A DNA stretch of 64,000 nt from Halostreptopolyspora alba (GTDB taxonomy: Bacteria; Actinomycetota; Actinomycetes; Streptosporangiales; Streptosporangiaceae), in the NCBI GenBank assembly GCA_003725585.1, contig RJMB01000014.1, positions 1 to 64,000 of the forward strand, read 5' to 3'. The notes beneath the pieces are model-generated. The model was not told the origin of the DNA. It worked only from the letters and a program-made list of their open reading frames with translations, and ran no database searches. The position numbers were made by a program, and so were the translations under genes. Positions 17,612-29,624 of the stretch are shown here, piece by piece. Position 1 is the first letter of the stretch; every line of letters starts with the position of its first letter.

Positions 17612-17734
17612 CGACCACACGGTGTCCGGCCGCCGGACGCGGGTGGACGTTCTCGCGGGGTACGCTGTCGGGACGTTCGTGCCGGCGGGCCCAACCTCGG
17701 GTAGTAGTATTAGTGGTGCCGGACATCGCGTCAC

Positions 17735-17757
17735 GCCCCGCTTCGGCGGGGCTTATT
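17735..17757 (+). terminator. Terminator/attenuator between nusG and rplK
   Basis: GCCCCGC-TTCG-GCGGGGC is a perfect 7-bp stem with a stable tetraloop, followed by TTATT. It lies 125 bases after nusG and 156 before rplK, so it either ends secE-nusG or regulates read-through into rplKA. A TAGTAT at 17705 may be a -10 element. Confidence 0.7.
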
Positions 17758-17912
17758 CGCGTTCCGCCCGGGTCCCGGCGGATGCGCGTGCGCCAGGTGC
17801 GTCCAACGCCGGCCCCGTCGTCGGGCGCCGATGAGGACTCCGCCCGCACCCCCCGTTCTCAGGGGAGCCCAGGGACCCGTCACGACACAGCGAACCAGGC
17901 AAAGGACCCGAA

Positions 17913-18344
17913 ATGCCGCCCAAGAAAAAGAAGATCGCAGCGCTGGTCAAGGTCCAGTTGCCCGCTGGGCAGGCCACGCCGGCCCCGCCGGTCGGTACCG
18001 CGCTCGGCCCGCACGGCGTCAACATCATGGAGTTCTGCAAGCAGTACAACGCCGCGACGGAGGCCCAGCGCGGCAGCGTGATCCCGGTAGAGATCACCAT
18101 CTACGAGGATCGCTCCTTCACCTTCATCACGAAGACGCCTCCGGCGCCGAAGCTGATCCTCAAGGCCGCCGGCCTGGACAAGGGGAGTTCCGACGCGAAG
18201 CGCACCAAGGCGGGGAGCGTCACCTCCGACCAGATCCGGGAGATCGCGCAGACCAAGCTGCCCGATCTCAACACCGACGACCTGTCGCAAGCTGAGGAGA
18301 TCGTCGCCGGTACCGCCCGGTCGATGGGGATCGACATCAAGTAA
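17913..18344 (+). CDS. rplK: 50S ribosomal protein L11
   Basis: 143 residues, normal length. Starts [16 protein letters not shown] and carries the conserved proline-rich loop ([19 protein letters not shown]) of the N-terminal domain that binds the GTPase centre with release factors and the stringent factor. The C-terminal RNA-binding domain ends with RSMGIDIK. It is the first gene of rplKA; the 301-base gap before it carries a hairpin and a possible promoter. Confidence 0.97.
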   Translation: MPPKKKKIAALVKVQLPAGQATPAPPVGTALGPHGVNIMEFCKQYNAATEAQRGSVIPVEITIYEDRSFTFITKTPPAPKLILKAAGLDKGSSDAKRTKAGSVTSDQIREIAQTKLPDLNTDDLSQAEEIVAGTARSMGIDIK

Positions 18345-18476
18345 CCCCCCGGGTGCCGCGGGGTGTCGCGGCCACGCGGGTCGTCGTGAGCGGCGGGCGC
18401 GTGCGTCGGGGAGGTCCCCGCAGTGGCAGGGCCAGGCGCTGGTCCGCACACCACAGCCTTCGATCAGGAGAGACAC

Positions 18477-19184
18477 GTGAAGCGCAGCAAGAACCACCGC
18501 AAAGCCGCCGAGCTGGTGGACCGCAACCGGCTCTACACGCCGGCCGAGGCCATGAAGCTCGCCAAGGAGACCAGCACAACCTCCTTCGACGCGACCGTTG
18601 AGGTCGCCGTACGCCTGGGGGTCGATCCCCGCAAGGCCGACCAGATGGTGCGCGGGACAGTGAATCTGCCGCACGGTACCGGCAAGACCGCTCGGGTCCT
18701 GGTCTTCGCCTCTGGCGACCGTGCCGAGCAGGCCCGCGCGGCGGGCGCCGACTACGTCGGTGACGACGACCTCGTCCAGGAGGTCCTGAACGGCTTCCTG
18801 GACTTCGACGCGGTCGTCGCCACTCCCGACCTGATGGGCAAGGTCGGTCGGCTGGGCCGCATCCTCGGTCCGCGGGGCCTCATGCCCAACCCGAAGACCG
18901 GGACCGTCACACCCGACGTCGCCAAGGCCGTCGGCGACATCAAGGGCGGCAAGATCGAGTTCCGTGTCGACCGGCACGGGAACCTGCACTTCATCATCGG
19001 CAAGACCAGCTTCGACGACCGTCAGCTGGTCGAGAACTACAGCGCCGCGCTCGACGAGGTGCTGCGGATCAAGCCGTCCGCGGCCAAGGGTCGCTACGTG
19101 AGGAAGGTGAACGTGACCACCACGATGGGTCCGGGCATCCAGATCGACCCGAACGCCTCGCGCGAGGTCGCGGCCGCCGCCTGA
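18477..19184 (+). CDS. rplA: 50S ribosomal protein L1
   Basis: 235 residues from GTG 18477 ([17 protein letters not shown]), eight bases after AGGAG; the frame is open further upstream but family alignment fixes this start. L1 forms the mobile stalk at the E site and in many bacteria represses its own mRNA. The signature region [15 protein letters not shown] and the closing [14 protein letters not shown] are intact. The 132-base gap after rplK is unusually long for this pair. Confidence 0.97.
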   Translation: MKRSKNHRKAAELVDRNRLYTPAEAMKLAKETSTTSFDATVEVAVRLGVDPRKADQMVRGTVNLPHGTGKTARVLVFASGDRAEQARAAGADYVGDDDLVQEVLNGFLDFDAVVATPDLMGKVGRLGRILGPRGLMPNPKTGTVTPDVAKAVGDIKGGKIEFRVDRHGNLHFIIGKTSFDDRQLVENYSAALDEVLRIKPSAAKGRYVRKVNVTTTMGPGIQIDPNASREVAAAA

Positions 19185-19206
19185 CGACGGCGTCGTGCCC
19201 AGCCGC

Positions 19207-19252
19207 CGATGGGCCCCGGTTGTAGGTATACCGGGGCCCATCGCGTATTTTC
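19207..19252 (+). terminator. Rho-independent terminator of rplKA
   Basis: A 13-bp stem (19207-19219 with 19231-19243) closes on an 11-base loop and is followed by GTATTTTCTT. This is one of the clearest terminators in the window. Confidence 0.85.
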
Positions 19253-19388
19253 TTGGGGTTCGTCCGTGGCCTCAGCCGCGCGGACCGCTGTGCCCGGAGA
19301 CACACCATCCCCCGTCCGGGAACCGAACCGCCTGTCGTGGCGTCGCAAGCGGGGGGACTTGAACGGCAGATCCTTGGGAGCGTTAACG

Positions 19389-20228
19389 ATGCTGAAGAAG
19401 AGTGCCGGAGTGGTCACCGGTACCGGACTGGTGGTGGCGAGCACGGGATGCGGGATCATTCCCGGGCTGGGCGCGAGCCCGGTCGAGGTACTGCAGCAGG
19501 CGGTTCAGGAAACCCAGGACGTCTCCACGTACCGCGCGGAGGTGAGCTCGTCGGGTTCCATCGGTGACGAGCCGGCGACCGAGGGCACGTCCGAGATCGT
19601 CTACACCGAGGACCCCGAACCCACCATGGAGATCACGGGCGACGATATGGGCACGGTCCTCGCCCGTGGCACCGAACTCGTCGTCGACGACGGGAGCGGC
19701 GAGTGGGTCCGCATGGACTTCTCGGAGATGGGCGAGGAGGCGTTCACCGACCCCAAGGCCCAGGTCGACCAGCTGATGGCGGGCGAGAACGTCGAGGAGA
19801 CCGGGAGCGAGGAGGTCAACGGCGCCGGGGCGACGGTCTTCGAGGGGGCCTACCCCATCCAGGACGCGCTGGACCAGATCGAGGACTCCAACGCCCGGGA
19901 CATGGCTGAGGGCATGTACGACGACGCGGGCGTCAGCGAGGTCCCGTTCACCGTCTGGATCGGTGACGACGACGGGCTGCCGCAACGGATCGTCTACGAG
20001 GTCGGCGACTACGAGGAGACCATCGACTTCCTGGAGTTCGGTCAGGACGTGAGCATCGAGTGGCCCTCCGAGGACCAGGTCACCGACATGGAGGACATGC
20101 TCGACGACCCGACGGGCGGAACGGAGATTCCCGATCCCGAATCCGAGATGCCCGATCTCGACCAGGAGATGGAGGATCTCGAGCAGGAGCTCGAGGAGCT
20201 CCAGGATCTGGAGACGCCGAGTTACTGA
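19389..20228 (+). CDS. Secreted lipoprotein, LppX/LprAFG-like fold possible
   Basis: 279 residues from ATG 19389, with GGGAG upstream. The N-terminus is a lipoprotein signal: KK, a hydrophobic stretch, and lipobox ASTGC with Cys at 21. The mature domain has alternating strands and repeated acidic turns (VSTYRAEVSSSGSI, LARGTELVVDDGSGEW, PFTVWIGDDDGLPQRIVYEV), which resembles the LolA/LppX half-barrel proteins that carry lipids in actinomycetes; the match is by pattern only. The last 40 residues are almost all Glu, Asp, Leu and Pro with coiled-coil character. A lipoprotein at this place between rplA and rplJ is also found in Streptomyces. Confidence 0.7.
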   Translation: MLKKSAGVVTGTGLVVASTGCGIIPGLGASPVEVLQQAVQETQDVSTYRAEVSSSGSIGDEPATEGTSEIVYTEDPEPTMEITGDDMGTVLARGTELVVDDGSGEWVRMDFSEMGEEAFTDPKAQVDQLMAGENVEETGSEEVNGAGATVFEGAYPIQDALDQIEDSNARDMAEGMYDDAGVSEVPFTVWIGDDDGLPQRIVYEVGDYEETIDFLEFGQDVSIEWPSEDQVTDMEDMLDDPTGGTEIPDPESEMPDLDQEMEDLEQELEELQDLETPSY

Positions 20229-20252
20229 CGACCCGGCCTGGCCCCGCCTCTC

Positions 20253-20279
20253 CGCCCGGTCCCCGCACGGGACCGGGCG
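20253..20279 (+). terminator. Terminator after lipoprotein gene
   Basis: A perfect 11-bp stem (CGCCCGGTCCC with GGGACCGGGCG) has loop CGCAC and is followed by TAGGTCTG. Confidence 0.7.
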
Positions 20280-20447
20280 TAGGTCTGTGGCGATAGTCCG
20301 GTCCCGGCCCTCTCGGTGGCGTGCGCAGCATCCCGCCGGATCGACTACTATGGACAGCGCCGAAGACCGCCGGCCGTCACCCGAGGGGTGACCTAAGGTC
20401 CCACGCGCAATGGGCGGCCCGCGTAGGTGTGATGTGAGTCGTAGTGT

Positions 20448-20506
20448 CCCGTGGTCGACCACGGGTGTCACAGGCCCCGCGCACACCCGCGCCGGGGTGT
20501 TTTTTA
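20448..20506 (+). promoter_or_regulatory. Ribosomal protein L10 leader-like attenuator
   Basis: Two structures precede rplJ. The first is an 18-base perfect palindrome, CCCGTGGTCGACCACGGG (20448-20465). The second is an ACACCC/GGGTGT stem (20483-20500) running straight into six T, a Rho-independent terminator 60 bases before the gene. GGCCCCGCGC (from 20473) can also pair with GCGCCGGGG (20489-20497), which would break the terminator. This is the layout of an L10 leader, where L10-L12 binding favours termination. The strand 20280-20447 upstream should hold the promoter, but I cannot place it. Confidence 0.65.
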
Positions 20507-20566
20507 TGCGCTCCTCTTCGCGTGGCCCCTTGGGAACCGCCGGCGTTCATTGTTGGAAGGAGTCCC

Positions 20567-21091
20567 ATGGCGAGGCCGGATAAGGCAGCCGCGGTCGCCG
20601 AGCTCAAGGAGGAGTTCCAGAGCTCGCAGGGCGCCGTACTGACCGAGTACCGGGGGCTCAGCGTGGCGCAGGTGAGTCAGCTGCGCCGCAACCTCGGCCA
20701 GAACGCGCGGTTCCGTATCGTGAAGAACACGCTGACCAAGATCGCCGCCACGGAGGCCGGTCTTGACGAGCGGGTCATCGACCTGTTCGAGGGCCCCACG
20801 GCTATCGCCTTCGTCCGGGGCGACGTTGTCGAGACCGCCAAGGGTCTGCGTGACTTCTCGAAGGCGAACGCGCCGCTGGTGATCAAGGGCGGTGTCATCG
20901 ACGACAGGGCGATGACACCGGAGCAGATCAACCAGCTGGCCGATCTCGAGTCCCGCGAGGTACTGCTCTCGAAACTGGCCGGAGCGCTCAAGGCCAAGCA
21001 GGGCCAGGCCGCCCGGCTGTTCCAGGCGCTGCCCACCAAGACCGTGCGGCTCGCTCAGGCGCTGCACGACAAGCGCTCGGACGAAGCTTAG
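20567..21091 (+). CDS. rplJ: 50S ribosomal protein L10
   Basis: 174 residues from ATG 20567 behind GGAAGGAG. L10 anchors the L7/L12 stalk to the GTPase centre. It has the usual VLTEYRGLSVAQVSQLRRNL region, KNTLTKIAA, and a C-terminal helix that binds L12 dimers (LAGALKAKQGQAARLFQALP). The leader upstream looks autoregulatory. rplL follows after 96 bases. Confidence 0.97.
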   Translation: MARPDKAAAVAELKEEFQSSQGAVLTEYRGLSVAQVSQLRRNLGQNARFRIVKNTLTKIAATEAGLDERVIDLFEGPTAIAFVRGDVVETAKGLRDFSKANAPLVIKGGVIDDRAMTPEQINQLADLESREVLLSKLAGALKAKQGQAARLFQALPTKTVRLAQALHDKRSDEA

Positions 21092-21187
21092 GAAACCACC
21101 GGGTCGCGCCGCGTTCGCCAACGCCGGCCGGTACCCGGCACCGCGCCGATGGGCGTGGGTGTTGTGAGAGGAAGAGAGAACCACACC

Positions 21188-21577
21188 ATGGCGAAGCTCA
21201 GCAACGAAGAGCTCCTCAGTGCTTTCGAGGAGATGACCCTGCTCGAGCTCTCCGAGTTCGTCAAGCTGTTCGAGGAGAAGTTCGACGTCGAGGCCGCCGC
21301 TCCGGCCGCCGCGATGGTCCAGGCTCCCGCCGCCGGTGCCGCCGAGGCCGAGCCCGAGGAGGAGCAGGACGAGTTCGACGTCATCCTCGAGGACGCCGGC
21401 GACAAGAAGATCCAGGTCATCAAGGAGGTTCGTGGCCTGACCGACCTCGGCCTGAAGGAGGCCAAGGAGCTGGTCGACAACCTGCCGAAGCCGCTGCTCG
21501 AAAGCGCCAACAAGGAGAACGCTGACAAGGCCAAGGAGGCCCTTGAGGGCGCTGGTGCCACCGTCACGCTGAAGTAG
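21188..21577 (+). CDS. rplL: 50S ribosomal protein L7/L12
   Basis: 129 residues from ATG 21188, with AGAGGAAGAGAG upstream. The N-terminal dimerisation helices ([20 protein letters not shown]) are followed by an Ala/Glu-rich hinge and the factor-binding C-terminal domain ([20 protein letters not shown], then [16 protein letters not shown]). Length and order are standard for the stalk protein that recruits translational GTPases. Confidence 0.97.
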   Translation: MAKLSNEELLSAFEEMTLLELSEFVKLFEEKFDVEAAAPAAAMVQAPAAGAAEAEPEEEQDEFDVILEDAGDKKIQVIKEVRGLTDLGLKEAKELVDNLPKPLLESANKENADKAKEALEGAGATVTLK

Positions 21578-21593
21578 CGTGCCCCGGCCCACG

Positions 21594-21629
21594 CGAGGGC
21601 GGTCACTCCTGCCGGGGTGGCCGCCCTCG
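21594..21629 (+). terminator. Hairpin after rplL
   Basis: CGAGGGCGGTCAC (21594-21606) pairs with GTGGCCGCCCTCG (21617-21629), one G:U, over ten bases. It separates rplJL from rpoBC and could be a partial terminator, as in other bacteria. The remainder of 21578-22087 holds the rpoB promoter and leader, with no gene. Confidence 0.65.
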
Positions 21630-21861
21630 GTCGTCTCCGGACCGTGATGGTGCGCGCGGCGGCGCCGTACGGGTATCGTACGAGAGTGCCGTCCAACTAC
21701 GGGATCGAGAAATCATTCCCCATGTTTCCCCGTTCACACACACCCTGTCGTGTGGGTCCTTTCACGGCCGCTGATTCCCCGGATACGGTGGACCTGGGCT
21801 TGACGGATTCGCCTGTTAAAGCGATGCTGCGGGGTGTTGTGACAGAGTCCGGGGGTCATTG

Positions 21862-21891
21862 TTGGACAGCGGTGTAGTATTCGGCTACACT
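21862..21891 (+). promoter_or_regulatory. rpoBC promoter
   Basis: TTGGAC at 21862 and TACACT at 21886 are 18 bases apart, a strong vegetative-type match. Transcription would begin near 21898, leaving a leader of about 190 bases before rpoB. An AT-richer context surrounds it. Confidence 0.75.
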
Positions 21892-22087
21892 GCCCTTTTG
21901 CGCTGCCCTTTGACGATCCCTGTGCCGGTGTCCGTGTGTTTGTGCCCGATCCCCGTGGGGGTTGGGTCTTGAGCACGTGCTCCACCCTTGAGAGCCGATC
22001 TGTCGCACATCGGCTGTTCTCTTAAGACATGAGGGTCGTCCGGCGTGCGCGCGCATCAACCGCCACAAGCCTTCGGAAGGACCCCTG

Positions 22088-25555
<3,468 letters not shown>

Positions 25556-25589
25556 CTTCCGCGATCTTCAAGAGCAGGGGACGAATTAA

Positions 25590-28500
25590 GTGCTCGACGT
25601 CAATTTCTTCGACGAGCTGCGCATTGGCCTCGCCACGGCTAACGAGATCCGTCAGTGGTCGCACGGAGAGGTCAAGAAGCCGGAAACCATCAACTATCGG
25701 ACCCTCAAACCGGAGAAGGACGGACTCTTCTGCGAGAAGATCTTCGGTCCCACCCGCGACTGGGAGTGCTACTGCGGCAAGTACAAGCGGGTCCGGTTCA
25801 AGGGGATCATCTGTGAGCGCTGTGGTGTGGAGGTCACCCGGGCCAAGGTCCGGCGTGAGCGCATGGGCCACATCGAACTCGCCGCGCCGGTGACCCACAT
25901 CTGGTACTTCAAGGGCGTGCCGAGCCGGCTCGGCTACCTGCTCGACCTCGCCCCTAAGGACCTCGAGAAGATCATCTACTTCGCGGCCTACATGGTCACC
26001 TGGGTCGACACCGATGCCCGGGACCGTGACATGCAGTCGCTCGAGGCGCGTATCTCGGTCGAGCGGCAGCACCTCGAACAGCGGCGCGACTCCCAGGTCG
26101 AGGAGCGGCACCGCAAGCTCGAGTCCGACCTCGCCGAGCTGGAGGAGCAGGGCGCCAAGGGCGACGCCCGGCGTAAGGTGCGCGAGAGCGCCGAGCGCGA
26201 CATGCGCCAGATCCGCGAGCGGGTACAGCGCGAGATCGACCGGCTCGAGGAGGTCTGGAACCGGTTCAAGACCCTCAAGGTGCAGGACCTCGAGGGCGAC
26301 GAGATGCTCTACCGCGAAATGCGTGATCGCTTCGGGAAGTACTTCCGGGGCGGGATGGGTGCCCAGGCCATCCAGGAGCGGCTGTCCAACTTCGACCTCG
26401 ACGCCGAGGCCGAGAAGCTGCGCGAGACCATCCGCAGTGGTAAGGGGCAGAAGAAGGCGCGCGCGTTGAAGCGGCTGAAGGTCGTCTCGGCGTTCCTCAA
26501 TACCAGGAACAGCCCCATGGGGATGGTCCTCGACTGCATCCCGGTGATCCCGCCGGACCTGCGGCCGATGGTGCAGCTCGACGGGGGACGCTTCGCCACC
26601 TCCGACCTCAACGACCTGTACCGCCGGGTGATCAACCGGAACAACCGGCTCAAACGACTGCTCGACCTGGGCGCTCCCGAGATCATCGTCAACAACGAGA
26701 AGCGGATGCTCCAAGAGGCCGTGGACGCGCTGTTCGACAACGGTCGCCGCGGTCGTCCGGTCACCGGTCCGGGTAACCGGCCCCTGAAGTCGCTCTCCGA
26801 CATGCTCAAGGGTAAGCAGGGGCGGTTCCGGCAGAACCTGCTCGGTAAGCGCGTCGACTACTCGGGCCGTTCGGTCATCGTCGTCGGTCCGCAGCTGAAA
26901 CTGCACCAGTGCGGCCTGCCCAAGCAGATGGCGCTGGAACTGTTCAAGCCGTTCGTGATGAAGCGCCTGGTCGACCTGAACCACGCGCAGAACATCAAGA
27001 GCGCCAAGCGGATGGTGGAACGGTCCCGGTCCGTGGTGTGGGACGTCCTCGAGGAGGTCATCACCGAGCACCCCGTGATGCTCAACCGGGCCCCGACCCT
27101 GCACCGGCTGGGTATCCAGGCGTTCGAGCCGCAGCTGGTCGAGGGCAAGGCCGTCCAGATCCACCCGCTCGTGTGCACCGCGTTCAACGCCGACTTCGAC
27201 GGTGACCAGATGGCGGTCCACCTGCCGTTGTCCGCCGAGGCGCAGGCCGAGGCGCGGCTGCTCATGTTGGCGACCAACAACATCCTCAAGCCGTCCGACG
27301 GTAAGCCGGTGACCATCCCCACGCAGGACATGGTGATCGGGCTCTACTACCTGACCACCCTCAAGGAGGGCGCGAAGGGAGAGGGTCACGCCTACCGTTC
27401 GCCGGCCGAGGCTCTCATGGCCTATGACATGGGTGAGGTCGACCTGCAGGCGAGGATCAACCTCCGGATTCCCGGGGAAATCCCGCCGCCCCAAGAGTGG
27501 GAGAAACCCGAGGACTACCAGGCGGGCGACGACTACGTCCTGGAGACCACGCTCGGCCGGTACCTCTTCAACGAGACCACGCCGACCGACTTCGAGTACG
27601 TCAACTACCAGGTGGCCAAGAAGCAGATCTCCACGCTGGTCAACGAGCTCGCGGAGAACTACACCAAGGCCCAGGTCGCCTCGACGCTGGACGCCCTGAA
27701 GGACGCCGGCTACACCTGGGCCACCCGCTGCGGGCTGACTGTCGGCATCGACGACGTCGTCGCCCCGCCCACCAAGCAGGAGACCCTGGACAGCTACGAG
27801 AAGCAGGCCGACAAGATCCAGCGGGAGTTCGACCGCGGTCTGATCACCGACGACGAGCGTCGCCAGGAGCTCACGGAGATCTGGACCAAGGCCACGAACG
27901 AGGTCGCCGAGGAGATGGAGGAGAACTTCCCACCGGACAACCCGGTGTGGATGATGGTGCAGTCGGGTGCCCGCGGTAACCCGATGCAGGTTCGCCAGAT
28001 CGCCGGTATCCGCGGTCTGGTCTCCAACACCCGGGGTGAGACGATCCCGCGTCCGATCAAGTCCTCCTACCGCGAGGGCCTGTCGGTGCTGGAGTACTTC
28101 ATCTCCACGCACGGTCAGCGCAAGGGTCTGGCCGACACCGCGCTGCGGACGGCCGACTCCGGCTATCTCACGCGCCGCCTGGTCGACGTCGCCCAGGACG
28201 TCATCGTCCGGGAGTTCGACTGCGGCACCGACCGGTCGATCTGGCAGGAGGTCGGCGAGCGGAACGCCCGTGGGAACATCGTGCGCAAGCACAACGTCGA
28301 GAACACGGGCTTCGGCCGGACCATCGCCGAGGACGTCGTCATGGACGGTGAGGTCGTCGTCCCGGCGCTGACCGACACCTCGGAGAACGTCATCGACCGG
28401 CTGGTCTCCTACGGTGTCGAGCGGGTTCGGGTGCGGAGCTCCCTCACCTGCGAGGCCAAGATCGGGGTCTGCAGCACGTGCTACGGCCGTTCGATGGCCA

Positions 28501-29465
28501 CCGGAAAGCCGGTCGACGTCGGTGAGGCCATCGGCATCATCGCCGCGCAGTCCATCGGTGAACCGGGGACCCAGCTGACCATGCGTACCTTCCACATGGG
28601 TGGTTCCGCCGGTCAGGACATCACCCACGGTCTGCCGCGCGTGCAGGAGCTGTTCGAGGCCCGCATCCCGAAGGGTGTGGCTCCCATCAGCGAGCTCGAC
28701 GGTCGGATTCGGATCGAGGACACCGAGAAGAGCCGCAAGATCATCCTAGTGCCGAATGACGGCTCCGACGAGATCTCCTACCCGGTGCCCATGAGGGCAC
28801 AGCTCATGGTGAGCGACGGCGACCACGTCGCTGTCGGCCAGCAGCTGATCCAGGGCGCCATCAACCCGCACGAGGTGCTGCGCATCCAGGGCCCGCGTGC
28901 GGTCCAGCAGCACCTGGTGTCGGAGGTGCAGGAGGTCTACAAGTCGCAGGGTGTCTCGATTCACGACAAGCACATCGAGATCATCGTGCGGCAGATGCTC
29001 AAGCGGGTGAACATCCTGGAGGCCGGCGACACCGAACTGCTGCCCGGCGAGATGGTCGAGCGGCCCAAGTTCGAGTCGATGAACCGGAAGGTGGTGGCCG
29101 AAGGCGGCCAGCCGGCCGCCGGGCGGCCGGTACTCCTCGGAATCACCAAGGCGTCGCTGGCCACGGAGTCGTGGCTGTCCGCGGCGTCCTTCCAGGAGAC
29201 CACTCGGGTCCTCACCGAGAACGCGATTCACGGCAAGAGCGACCCCCTGCTCGGGCTCAAGGAGAACGTCATTATCGGTAAGCTCATCCCGGCCGGTACC
29301 GGCATGCCGCAGTACCGGAACGTCCGGGTCGAGCCGACCGAGGAGGCCAAGGCGTCGATGTACTCCGTCACGGGCTATGAGGAGCCCAGCGAGTACACCT
29401 TCGGGCAGGGAACCGGCGAGGCGGTCCCGCTGGAGGAGTACGACTTCGGTCCCTATAACAGGTGA
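25590..29465 (+). CDS. rpoC: DNA-directed RNA polymerase subunit beta'
   Basis: 1,291 residues from GTG 25590, behind AGGGGA. The N-terminal zinc finger ([20 protein letters not shown]) and a charged coiled segment of actinobacterial type (about 145-220) come first. The catalytic loop NADFDGDQ is at 533-540 with the three Asp that hold Mg2+. The second zinc site ([13 protein letters not shown]) and the bridge/trigger region ([16 protein letters not shown]) are intact. The N-terminal half includes the clamp; the C-terminus ends with an acidic tail. A strong hairpin follows 41 bases after the stop. Confidence 0.98.
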   Translation: MLDVNFFDELRIGLATANEIRQWSHGEVKKPETINYRTLKPEKDGLFCEKIFGPTRDWECYCGKYKRVRFKGIICERCGVEVTRAKVRRERMGHIELAAPVTHIWYFKGVPSRLGYLLDLAPKDLEKIIYFAAYMVTWVDTDARDRDMQSLEARISVERQHLEQRRDSQVEERHRKLESDLAELEEQGAKGDARRKVRESAERDMRQIRERVQREIDRLEEVWNRFKTLKVQDLEGDEMLYREMRDRFGKYFRGGMGAQAIQERLSNFDLDAEAEKLRETIRSGKGQKKARALKRLKVVSAFLNTRNSPMGMVLDCIPVIPPDLRPMVQLDGGRFATSDLNDLYRRVINRNNRLKRLLDLGAPEIIVNNEKRMLQEAVDALFDNGRRGRPVTGPGNRPLKSLSDMLKGKQGRFRQNLLGKRVDYSGRSVIVVGPQLKLHQCGLPKQMALELFKPFVMKRLVDLNHAQNIKSAKRMVERSRSVVWDVLEEVITEHPVMLNRAPTLHRLGIQAFEPQLVEGKAVQIHPLVCTAFNADFDGDQMAVHLPLSAEAQAEARLLMLATNNILKPSDGKPVTIPTQDMVIGLYYLTTLKEGAKGEGHAYRSPAEALMAYDMGEVDLQARINLRIPGEIPPPQEWEKPEDYQAGDDYVLETTLGRYLFNETTPTDFEYVNYQVAKKQISTLVNELAENYTKAQVASTLDALKDAGYTWATRCGLTVGIDDVVAPPTKQETLDSYEKQADKIQREFDRGLITDDERRQELTEIWTKATNEVAEEMEENFPPDNPVWMMVQSGARGNPMQVRQIAGIRGLVSNTRGETIPRPIKSSYREGLSVLEYFISTHGQRKGLADTALRTADSGYLTRRLVDVAQDVIVREFDCGTDRSIWQEVGERNARGNIVRKHNVENTGFGRTIAEDVVMDGEVVVPALTDTSENVIDRLVSYGVERVRVRSSLTCEAKIGVCSTCYGRSMATGKPVDVGEAIGIIAAQSIGEPGTQLTMRTFHMGGSAGQDITHGLPRVQELFEARIPKGVAPISELDGRIRIEDTEKSRKIILVPNDGSDEISYPVPMRAQLMVSDGDHVAVGQQLIQGAINPHEVLRIQGPRAVQQHLVSEVQEVYKSQGVSIHDKHIEIIVRQMLKRVNILEAGDTELLPGEMVERPKFESMNRKVVAEGGQPAAGRPVLLGITKASLATESWLSAASFQETTRVLTENAIHGKSDPLLGLKENVIIGKLIPAGTGMPQYRNVRVEPTEEAKASMYSVTGYEEPSEYTFGQGTGEAVPLEEYDFGPYNR

Positions 29466-29506
29466 GCCGAGAGATGACGTGTGTGATCGGCTGATTCGAT
29501 CTGGCG

Positions 29507-29547
29507 ACGGCGGTAGTGCGCCCCAATGTGGGGGGAACTACCGCCGT
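29507..29547 (+). terminator. Terminator of rpoBC
   Basis: ACGGCGGTAGT (29507-29517) pairs with ACTACCGCCGT (29537-29547), with an inner CCCC/GGGG stem. It is followed by TCGTCGTTGTC rather than a clean T run. Confidence 0.75.
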
Positions 29548-29624
29548 TCGTCGTTGTCGCTCGGCATACTCAGGTTCGGATGGGGACTCTCTAACGCTCA
29601 GGCGTGGTCTGGAGATCAAGGACA

